From Aequorivita iocasae (GTDB lineage: Bacteria > Bacteroidota > Bacteroidia > Flavobacteriales > Flavobacteriaceae), in NCBI RefSeq assembly GCF_016757735.1, contig NZ_CP068439.1, positions 682,001-746,000 of the forward strand: a DNA stretch of 64,000 bases, read 5' to 3'. Positions 52,546 to 59,113 of this stretch are shown piece by piece. A program made the translations under genes and the position numbers. A model generated the notes under the pieces. It was not told where the DNA came from, ran no database searches, and worked only from the letters and a program-made list of their open reading frames with translations. Position 1 is the stretch's first letter. Every line of letters begins with the position of its first letter.

Positions 52546-53421
52546 CTATTTTCTGCTTAAAAGCACTTTCCAAGCTTCCTCAATCTTACCTTCGCAAAGA
52601 AAGTCTTGGGCTTTTTTGTGTATTTCTAAAACATTGCCCTCATCCCGCAGCCATTTCAATTCTTCTGAAGCATTTATAAAGGTATTAATTTCTTCTGAAT
52701 TTGGGAAATTTTCTATGTTGCCCAACATTCCCAAATCATTGCCCGTCAAAACTTTACTGTGCCTTATTTCTTCGGGAAGCATATCCACGCCCATGCCCAA
52801 GGTTGTCAAAGGTTTTGGTACTTCAAAAAGACCTACCTTGGCACGGCTGTACCAATTGCCGCCAAGCCGTGAAACTGTATCAATCTTAAAAGGGTCGATA
52901 CTGCCATCTTCGGCTAAAATTTCTTCTTTTATGTGAAGTTTTACCACTTCACAAATTACCAAATTTCCGGCACCGCCTTCTTTTCCGAGGGAAATAACTT
53001 GGTTCACTTTACATTCCAATTGAACGGGAGCTTCTGCAACACGCGGCGGTTTTACTATTTCGGAAGCCATTTCCGTAAAGCCTGCTTTTTTAAATTCGTT
53101 GACCCCCTTGGCATATTCCGTAGAGGAAAGCGACATTTGCTGCACCATGTTAAAACTCACAATGTTAATAACTACCTCGGGGACTTCCAAAACATTTTCA
53201 TAGGTATGTTTGGTAGTATTGTCACGTCCACGCCTTGCCGGCGAAAAAACCAAAATAGGCGGTTTTGCACTAAAAACATTAAAAAAACTAAAAGGGGAAA
53301 GGTTTACATTTCCCTCTTTGTCAATGGTACTTGCAAAGCAAATAGGCCGCGGAGACACCGCGCCCAAAAGGTAGCCGTGCAGTTTTCCGGTGGATAGTTC
53401 GTGTGGTTCGATAGATATCAT
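52546..53421 (-). CDS. Flavin reductase (FMN-binding split barrel) family protein
   Basis: A 291-aa protein of the flavin-reductase-like family. The FMN barrel phrase is GAVSPRPICFASTIDKEGNVNLSPFSFFN (split: SPRPICFAST, then LSPFSFFN) near 20-48. Then come RDNTTKHTYEN, EVVINIVSF and APVQLECKVNQV. About 80 helical residues after the barrel (from EEIRHSKVLTG on) make it longer than a minimal reductase. The ATG at 53421 is chosen because the preceding frame (to 53484) lacks conserved residues and contains the promoter box. The electron acceptor is not known. Confidence 0.85.
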   Translation of the reverse strand: MISIEPHELSTGKLHGYLLGAVSPRPICFASTIDKEGNVNLSPFSFFNVFSAKPPILVFSPARRGRDNTTKHTYENVLEVPEVVINIVSFNMVQQMSLSSTEYAKGVNEFKKAGFTEMASEIVKPPRVAEAPVQLECKVNQVISLGKEGGAGNLVICEVVKLHIKEEILAEDGSIDPFKIDTVSRLGGNWYSRAKVGLFEVPKPLTTLGMGVDMLPEEIRHSKVLTGNDLGMLGNIENFPNSEEINTFINASEELKWLRDEGNVLEIHKKAQDFLCEGKIEEAWKVLLSRK

Positions 53422-53427
53422 TACTTG

Positions 53428-53435
53428 CAAATGTA
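53428..53435 (-). promoter_or_regulatory. -7 box placed for a near-leaderless transcript
   Basis: Minus-strand TACATTTG (53435-53428) with only six bases between the box and the ATG at 53421. Confidence 0.5.
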
Positions 53436-53517
53436 CCCAAAGATTATAGCTTGTAAAAACTTGGTTGTACAATAATATTAACATATTTGCTTTATATTTA
53501 AACTGAAAAAAATCTTT

Positions 53518-54672
53518 ATGCTGCGCAACAAATCATTCTCCCGTTGGGGTTTTATTTTAGCTTCCCTTATTGTAATCACTCTTATTTTATGGAATACGTA
53601 TGCGTTTTTCACCCAATTAAAGGCGAACGAACGCGCCAAAATGGAGATATGGGCAGTTGCTCAAGAAGAATTGGCCCAAAGCCTTTCTGGCGAGGGTAAT
53701 TCTGTTAGCGAGACGGCACTTGCCATTATCCAAAGCAATAGCACTACACCCATGATATTGCATACCTTAAAGGAAGACAGTTATACAGGCAGAAATATTG
53801 ACGAAAAGGTATTGGAGAGCGAAAGAGCCAGAAAAAAGAAAATCGAACAATTTATTTCAGAATACAAACCTCTTGAAGTAACTTACAATGATCAAGTTCT
53901 TTCTATAATTTATTTTGGAAATTCTCCATTAATAAACAAACTAAAATACTATCCGGCAGCATTAATATTGATAATCTTCCTCTTCATCTTAGCCATATAT
54001 TTGTTTTACAAAACCTCAAAATCTGCCGAACAGAACAGACTTTGGGCCGGAATGGCCAAAGAGACGGCACACCAGATTGGCACGCCGCTTTCCTCTTTGG
54101 TGGGATGGACCGAAATTTTAAAAAGTGAAAATGTAAACCCCGAATATGTAGCAGAAATGGAGAAAGACATTTCACGTCTGGAAACGATTACGGATCGTTT
54201 TTCAAAAATAGGCTCTGTGCCGAAATTAGAACGTTGTGATTTGGTTGAAGAAACAAAAGCCACTTTTTATTATTTACAAAAACGTACTTCAAAACTTATC
54301 GATTTTCAGCTTAACATTCCTGAAAGCCCTGTTCTAGTTCAAATGAACCCCCAACTTTTTAGTTGGACACTAGAAAATCTGGTTAAGAACGGCATCGATG
54401 CCATGAAAGGAAAAGGCACCATAAACATTTCTATTGAAAAAAATTCAAAATGTGCATTAGTCCATGTTTCAGATACCGGAAAAGGGCTAACGAAAAGTGA
54501 ATACCGGAAAATTTTTACTCCTGGTTACACTACTAAGAAACGTGGTTGGGGACTGGGGCTTTCACTTGCAAAACGAATTATAGAGGAATACCATAATGGA
54601 AAAATACGTGTTTCAAAAAGCATCCCGAACCAAGGCACTACTATGGAGATAGCCCTAAAGACAATAAATTAG
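53518..54672 (+). CDS. Membrane sensor histidine kinase (NtrB/DHp-type H box)
   Basis: A 384-aa kinase with two transmembrane helices (residues ~11-32 and ~143-162) flanking a periplasmic region of about 110 aa with no recognised domain. The phospho-acceptor motif is AKETAHQIGTPLSSLVGWTEIL rather than the common SHELRTPL (split: AHQIGTPLSSL). The N box is LENLVKNGIDAM, G1 is VSDTGKGL and G2 is KRGWGLGLSLAKRI. No response regulator is adjacent, so it is an orphan in this window. The next gene starts two bases after the stop. Confidence 0.87.
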   Translation: MLRNKSFSRWGFILASLIVITLILWNTYAFFTQLKANERAKMEIWAVAQEELAQSLSGEGNSVSETALAIIQSNSTTPMILHTLKEDSYTGRNIDEKVLESERARKKKIEQFISEYKPLEVTYNDQVLSIIYFGNSPLINKLKYYPAALILIIFLFILAIYLFYKTSKSAEQNRLWAGMAKETAHQIGTPLSSLVGWTEILKSENVNPEYVAEMEKDISRLETITDRFSKIGSVPKLERCDLVEETKATFYYLQKRTSKLIDFQLNIPESPVLVQMNPQLFSWTLENLVKNGIDAMKGKGTINISIEKNSKCALVHVSDTGKGLTKSEYRKIFTPGYTTKKRGWGLGLSLAKRIIEEYHNGKIRVSKSIPNQGTTMEIALKTIN

Positions 54673-54673
54673 A

Positions 54674-55021
54674 ATGAGCTCTAAAACCCATACACTTCAT
54701 ACTTCGCGATTAAAGAATAACTGCCCAACGTGCTTTGGAACGGATGGTCTGGAATTTACTTTCACGCAGGAAGAAAAAGAAACGCCTTTTTTCAAAAAAC
54801 CAGCTACAGAAATAAATCACAAATTATATTGCCATACCTGCAAAAACGATATTTATCCCGTAAACTGGACAGAGGATATTGAGCGTGTTTTTGATTACAA
54901 CAAAAAAATAGCGGAAACCAATAAACAATATTTAAAGGTGAAACCTCTATTTTATGTTTTGGTAATTGTGGCAATTGTTTTGGTTGCCGCAATAGTTTAT
55001 TTATTAATTCCTACGGTTTAA
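54674..55021 (+). CDS. Small membrane protein with a zinc-ribbon-like Cys motif
   Basis: A 115-aa protein with two Cys pairs, NCPTC near 16-20 and CHTC near 54-57, spaced as in a zinc ribbon. A C-terminal transmembrane helix (FYVLVIVAIVLVAAIVYLLI) follows. No signal peptide, so the ribbon should face the cytoplasm. I do not recognise a named family. It starts two bases after the histidine kinase stop, suggesting a partner or regulator of that kinase (inference). The 3' end overlaps the convergent HIT gene by 11 bp. Confidence 0.75.
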   Translation: MSSKTHTLHTSRLKNNCPTCFGTDGLEFTFTQEEKETPFFKKPATEINHKLYCHTCKNDIYPVNWTEDIERVFDYNKKIAETNKQYLKVKPLFYVLVIVAIVLVAAIVYLLIPTV

Positions 55022-55406
55022 GTTTTTCGGAAATAGCTTCGGCCAACATTTCAAACTCTTCCGAAGTCATTTTAACCTTTTTGGTAAAGCGCATATCGTC
55101 CATGTCATTCAATGGTATTAAATGTACGTGTACGTGCGGCACTTCCAACCCTACAACGGCCATCCCCACACGTTTGCAGGGAACGGTTTTTTCCAAAGCA
55201 CGAGCAACTTTTCGGGAAAATTGCATCAGTTGTAGGTACATATGCTCTCCCATATCAAAAATTTTATCGATTTCTTCCTTGGGAACACAAAGTGTATGGC
55301 CTTTAGCGTTTGGATTTATATCCAAAAAAGCAATAAAATTATCATCTTCAGCAATTTTGTAACAAGGAATTTCACCTTCTATAATTTGTGTGAAAATTGA
55401 CGCCAT
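55011..55406 (-). CDS. HIT family nucleotide-binding protein
   Basis: A 131-aa histidine-triad hydrolase. The triad is HVHVHLIPL near 95-103. The N-terminal FTQIIEGEIPCYKIAEDDNF and DINPNAKGHTLCVPKEE are hallmark HIT phrases. Family members hydrolyse nucleoside phosphoramidates or similar conjugates; the physiological substrate is unknown. It starts two bp after the greA stop, so the two form an operon. Confidence 0.95.
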   Translation of the reverse strand: MASIFTQIIEGEIPCYKIAEDDNFIAFLDINPNAKGHTLCVPKEEIDKIFDMGEHMYLQLMQFSRKVARALEKTVPCKRVGMAVVGLEVPHVHVHLIPLNDMDDMRFTKKVKMTSEEFEMLAEAISEKLKP

Positions 55407-55408
55407 AA

Positions 55409-55885
55409 TTAATCTCTTGAAATTTCCAATATCTCGAATTTAAGCACCCCGTTGGGTACTTTTATCTCCGCAACTTCACCTACTTCCTTGCCCAACAAAC
55501 CGTGGCCTATAGGGGAATCTACCGAGATTTTCCCAGTTTTTAAATCGGCTTCGCTTTGCGCAACCAACTTATAGGTCATTTCCATACCATTATTCAGATT
55601 CTTGATTTTTACGGTGGAATGCACTAAAACCTTACTCAAATCAAGTTGCGATTCGTCAATTAATCGGGCGTTGGCAAGTATTTCCTCTAATTTGGCGATT
55701 CGCATTTCCAGCATTCCCTGTGCTTCCTTGGCGGCATCATATTCTGCATTCTCGCTCAAATCGCCTTTATCACGCGCTTCGGCAATCGCATTAGAGGCTT
55801 TAGGGCGCTCCACATCGCGTAGATGATCTACTTCATCCCTTAACTTTTTTAACCCTTCGGCTGTATAATAAGATACTTTACTCAT
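55409..55885 (-). CDS. greA: Transcription elongation factor GreA
   Basis: A 158-aa secondary-channel factor that stimulates transcript cleavage by stalled RNA polymerase. The N-terminal coiled coil has the tip DLSENAEYDAAKEAQ with the catalytic Asp/Glu pair. The C-terminal FKBP-like domain includes DSPIGHGLLGKEVGEVAEIKVP. Start at ATG 55885; eight more upstream residues (from 55909) are not part of the family. First gene of a two-gene operon with HIT. Confidence 0.96.
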   Translation of the reverse strand: MSKVSYYTAEGLKKLRDEVDHLRDVERPKASNAIAEARDKGDLSENAEYDAAKEAQGMLEMRIAKLEEILANARLIDESQLDLSKVLVHSTVKIKNLNNGMEMTYKLVAQSEADLKTGKISVDSPIGHGLLGKEVGEVAEIKVPNGVLKFEILEISRD

Positions 55886-55943
55886 AACTTCATCGTTTGC
55901 GTATAACAAACCCTTTTTTAATTCTTAAATTCTATATAATAAG

Positions 55944-55990
55944 ATTCCCGCCTACGCGGGAATAGAAAAATCCCATACGATGACGGGATT
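55944..55990. repeat. REP-like pair of short palindromes
   Basis: Two neighbouring hairpins lie in the greA upstream region. ATTCCCGC (55944-55951) pairs with GCGGGAAT (55956-55963) around a 4-base loop. AATCCC (55969-55974) pairs with GGGATT (55985-55990) around TATACGATGAC-like loop sequence. The GC-rich stem in an AT-rich spacer resembles repetitive extragenic palindromes. Only one copy was noticed in the window. Confidence 0.5.
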
Positions 55991-56066
55991 GTGTTTAACA
56001 AATATACTAAAAATTTACTTGTTCTATTTATTGTTGTAATTTCGTCATTAAAATTTTGCCTAATTC

Positions 56067-56504
56067 ATGAAAAATATTTTTCTTTTCCTACTCGCCCTTG
56101 TATTACACGTTTCCTGTTCAAAAAATGATGACCAGCGAGAGCGGAACCCATATTTAACAGATCCGGTGGTGAGCCTAAATTTAAACCTTAACTTACCGGA
56201 ATACAACCCCTTGCGATTTCCTGGAAGCTCCGTAATTACTTCACAAGGCATTAAGGGCATTGTGGTTTATTGCGTAAGTGAAACACAATATTTTGCATTT
56301 GACCTCACCGATCCGAACCATATTCCCAGTGAGTGTTCCCGAATGGAAATCAACGGCCCAATTGCTACTTGCCCTTGTTCAAATGATGACAACGAGTATA
56401 ACCTTGTTAATTTTGGAAGACATACTACAGAACCCGATGCTAAATACCCCATGCAATCTTATCGTGCCGAACGCAATGGGAATACCGTTGTAATTAGTAA
56501 TTAA
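56067..56504 (+). CDS. Lipoprotein with a Rieske-like fold but non-canonical ligands
   Basis: A 145-aa predicted lipoprotein (lipobox-like VSC, Cys17). The C-terminal ~85 residues read like the Rieske-like proteins of Bacteroidota. YFAFDLTDPNH sits in the usual first-ligand region, NGPIATCPCSND in the second, and YRAERNGNTVVISN is a typical last strand. The canonical C-x-H and C-x-x-H pairs are not intact: a His and a Cys are separated, and the second motif reads CPC. Whether it binds a cluster is therefore doubtful. Monocistronic. Confidence 0.6.
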   Translation: MKNIFLFLLALVLHVSCSKNDDQRERNPYLTDPVVSLNLNLNLPEYNPLRFPGSSVITSQGIKGIVVYCVSETQYFAFDLTDPNHIPSECSRMEINGPIATCPCSNDDNEYNLVNFGRHTTEPDAKYPMQSYRAERNGNTVVISN

Positions 56505-56529
56505 TTGTTTTAAGCCTGAATAAAATTTT

Positions 56530-58722
56530 CTAAAACTTTATAATAGCTCCCACTAAAAAATTAATCGTTGCCTGCGGATAATAGCCCGCACCTTCAATTG
56601 TTGTAATTGTTCCCGGATTGCTGAAATCGTCATCGTAAGTATAAAAATAGCCGTTGGAAATATATTTTACATTAAATATATTGTTTACCAAAGCCGAAAA
56701 AACAACTTCTTTTACCCACGGAAGTGTGTCCAAGGTGTAAACGATATTTAGATCATTGATGAAATAGCTATCCAATTTTGAAACCTCGCTGTCAATATTA
56801 CCCATATATTGCTCGCCCACAAACTTTGAAAGAAAGCCTAATTGCAATTTCTTCATGGGTGAATATTCCAGCATGTTTCCTGCAACTACAGCAGGCGAAA
56901 ACGAAATATTGGTGTTGCCTAAATTCACTAATTCGCCATCGCGAGAAGCAACGAAATCTACATTTTTATTGGTACTCAAAGCAATATTTGGAAGCGTTCT
57001 CAAATTTTTCAAAAGCTGTATTTCGGCATCCACTTCCAATCCCAAACGGTAGCTTTTTCCGCTGCTGGTTCTTAAGGCCGCACCCACGTCGTTCAATTCG
57101 CCAGAAAGGACTAATTGGTCTTTGTAATTCATATAAAACACATTTGTATTCACTTTTGTTTTTTCTGAAGCGAAACGCCAACCCAATTCAAAATCGTCCA
57201 GTTTTTCCGGAGTAATAATTCCTTGTTCATAATCGTTTCGGGAAGGCTCGCGATGGGCTTTTCCATATGAAAAATAGAATTGATTTGAAAGATTCAATTT
57301 ATAAGTCAATCCCGCTTTTGGGTTGAAAAACGAATAGTTTTCATCTACATTCAAAGGAACCAAATCTGAAGTAATCCCAGAAGTTTTATAATTCAAAAAC
57401 CTACCCTGCAAATCGCCAAAAACGCTCCACTGCTCGTCAATTTTATAGGTTGCCTTTGAAAAAACGGTGAACTCACTTTTCTCGCCATTTCCTTCGTAAT
57501 AACGATCTCGAATTTCCGAATCGCTGGCGTAGCGCGCCCAGATTACTTCGCCGTAATGGTCGCCAGTGTAATAACTGTAAAAAGCGCCACCGGTAAAATC
57601 AATTTTGTTGTTTTTGTAATTCACGTTTGCATTTGCTGCATAAAAATCATTATCCAACCAACGACGGCGGATTACATCGGTTGTATTTATTGTATCGTTG
57701 CCAATTTCAATCGGTTCAAAACCGTAGGTTTCAAAATCTTCGTCTTCTTTATATTGCTCAAAATAACCCTTTCCTTTTGTGTAATTGAAAGAAACATTTG
57801 TGCTCCAATTGTTATTGAAACGTTGGTTCCAAAGCAATTGATAGTGATCTTGCGCATAATTATCCACTTCGTTATCATAAAACTGAAGGTTCCCATTTTC
57901 ATCAGTGTACATTCCAACGGTATTGTAAGTTCTGTCGTTTTTAAGCTTTTCGGGATCTTCCAAACCGTTCCAGGATTGGTAGGTTTCTTCTCTTCCGCCA
58001 AAAACCAAAGATTTAATTAAGGTGTTTCTATTTACAAAAGCCCCCTGTAGAAAATACGATTTCAAATCGGAACTGGCTCTGTCTATATAACCATCCGATT
58101 GAATGGTTGACAACCTTCCCGCTAATTCAAACTGGTTGGAAAGCAAGCCAGTGCTGAACTTGACGTTATGTTTGTGTGTATTATAACTTCCGAAGGAATT
58201 TGCAATTTCGCCATACGCTTCATTTGAAACGACATCACTCAACAAATTCAAACTTGCACCAAAAGCGCCCGAACCGTTGGTTGAAGTACCCACGCCCCGC
58301 TGCAATTGCAAACTTTGCACAGAAGAAGTAAAATCGGGCAAATTCACCCAAAACGTGCCTTGGCTTTCAGAATCATTATACGGAATTCCGTTCAAGGTAA
58401 CATTTACGCGCGAAGCATCACTTCCGCGAACCCGAATGTAGGTATAGCCCACACCCGCTCCCGCATCGCTGGTGGTAACAACCGACGGAAGATAATTGAG
58501 CATATATGGAATATCCTGACCAAGATTTCTTTTTTCAAGCTCTTCTGTGTCAAGATTTGAGTGGGTAATGGGCGAATCTGCTTCAACACGGACGGCTTTT
58601 ACCAAAACTTCGTCCAATGATTCAACTTTTGTGGAATCTTTCGTTTTTTCCTGCGGCGTTTCCTGTGCAGAAACGGAAATAAACAATAAACTGAAAACTG
58701 CGGAAATCAATAACTTTTTCAT
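56530..58722 (-). CDS. TonB-dependent outer-membrane receptor, probably for thiamine
   Basis: A 730-aa receptor. The signal peptide ends near residue 19. A TonB-box-like LDEVLVKAVRV is near 35-45. The plug domain carries YIRVRGSDASRVNVTLNGIPYNDS and the barrel ends VGAIIKF. No carboxypeptidase-like N-terminal domain precedes the plug. A TPP riboswitch and terminator in the 5' leader strongly suggest uptake of thiamine or a precursor. From family knowledge, thiamine-regulated TonB receptors are known in Bacteroidota. No thi biosynthesis gene is adjacent. Confidence 0.9.
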   Translation of the reverse strand: MKKLLISAVFSLLFISVSAQETPQEKTKDSTKVESLDEVLVKAVRVEADSPITHSNLDTEELEKRNLGQDIPYMLNYLPSVVTTSDAGAGVGYTYIRVRGSDASRVNVTLNGIPYNDSESQGTFWVNLPDFTSSVQSLQLQRGVGTSTNGSGAFGASLNLLSDVVSNEAYGEIANSFGSYNTHKHNVKFSTGLLSNQFELAGRLSTIQSDGYIDRASSDLKSYFLQGAFVNRNTLIKSLVFGGREETYQSWNGLEDPEKLKNDRTYNTVGMYTDENGNLQFYDNEVDNYAQDHYQLLWNQRFNNNWSTNVSFNYTKGKGYFEQYKEDEDFETYGFEPIEIGNDTINTTDVIRRRWLDNDFYAANANVNYKNNKIDFTGGAFYSYYTGDHYGEVIWARYASDSEIRDRYYEGNGEKSEFTVFSKATYKIDEQWSVFGDLQGRFLNYKTSGITSDLVPLNVDENYSFFNPKAGLTYKLNLSNQFYFSYGKAHREPSRNDYEQGIITPEKLDDFELGWRFASEKTKVNTNVFYMNYKDQLVLSGELNDVGAALRTSSGKSYRLGLEVDAEIQLLKNLRTLPNIALSTNKNVDFVASRDGELVNLGNTNISFSPAVVAGNMLEYSPMKKLQLGFLSKFVGEQYMGNIDSEVSKLDSYFINDLNIVYTLDTLPWVKEVVFSALVNNIFNVKYISNGYFYTYDDDFSNPGTITTIEGAGYYPQATINFLVGAIIKF

Positions 58723-58785
58723 TCGTAAAAAATAATTTTATACGAATAAAAGGGGCGTTATTCTTGGTTTATTAAATGGTTTTAT

Positions 58786-58826
58786 AAAAAAACCCTGAGA
58801 ATATTGCGTCGTGCAATATTACAGGG
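58786..58826 (-). terminator. Riboswitch-controlled intrinsic terminator
   Basis: Minus-strand stem CCCTG-AATATTGC (58826-58813) with GCAATATT-CAGGG (58807-58793), interrupted by small bulges, then a run of seven T (58792-58786). It lies between the TPP aptamer and the receptor gene. Confidence 0.85.
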
Positions 58827-58976
58827 GGTTCCTATTTGTTATCCCTTGGCGGCATTACCCGCCCAGGTTCTTTGGGTATAATCTCAGCCTTTTGAAGTTG
58901 GAATTTTGAGCGACGAGCGACGAAATAGTTTCGTAACTCGTATCTCCAATTTCGTACTTCCAAAAGCACCCCTTTG
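58827..58976 (-). ncRNA. TPP (thiamine pyrophosphate) riboswitch
   Basis: On the minus strand the THI-element signatures appear in order: GGGGTGC (58972-58966), CTGAGA (58887-58882), TACCC, GAACCTG, the GGGTAATGCC region (58870-58851) and GGGAT (58845-58841). These are the conserved P2/J, pyrimidine-sensor and pyrophosphate-sensor segments. Between GGGGTGC and CTGAGA lie about 78 nt that fold into a long P3/P3a arm (TTTTGGAAGT with ACTTCAAAA, then ACGAG/CTCGT and ACGAAA/TTTCGT). Binding TPP should favour the downstream terminator and switch off the receptor. The 390-bp spacer holds no coding gene. Confidence 0.93.
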
Positions 58977-58986
58977 AGATGTTCGG

Positions 58987-58994
58987 CAAAAGTA
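58987..58994 (-). promoter_or_regulatory. Promoter -7 box of the riboswitch/receptor transcript
   Basis: Minus-strand TACTTTTG (58994-58987), about 15 bases before the GGGGTGC of the aptamer. TTG triplets occur 12 and 22 bases upstream. Confidence 0.6.
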
Positions 58995-59101
58995 CATTTC
59001 TTTTTTCAATTTCTTCCAATACTTCGGCATCGTTTTAGTTTTTGATTTCGATTTCGATTTTTTTTACCATATTCTTAATACTTCCTCTTTTTTTTAGTCT
59101 T

Positions 59102-59109
59102 TACATTTG
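59102..59109 (+). promoter_or_regulatory. -7 box placed for a near-leaderless transcript
   Basis: TACATTTG ends four bases before the ATG at 59114. Confidence 0.5.
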
Positions 59110-59113
59110 AACG

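Noticed and set aside
52475-53397. Two ~150-codon frames antisense to the flavin reductase gene
   Set aside because: The reductase on the minus strand has clear family motifs throughout; these frames show none.
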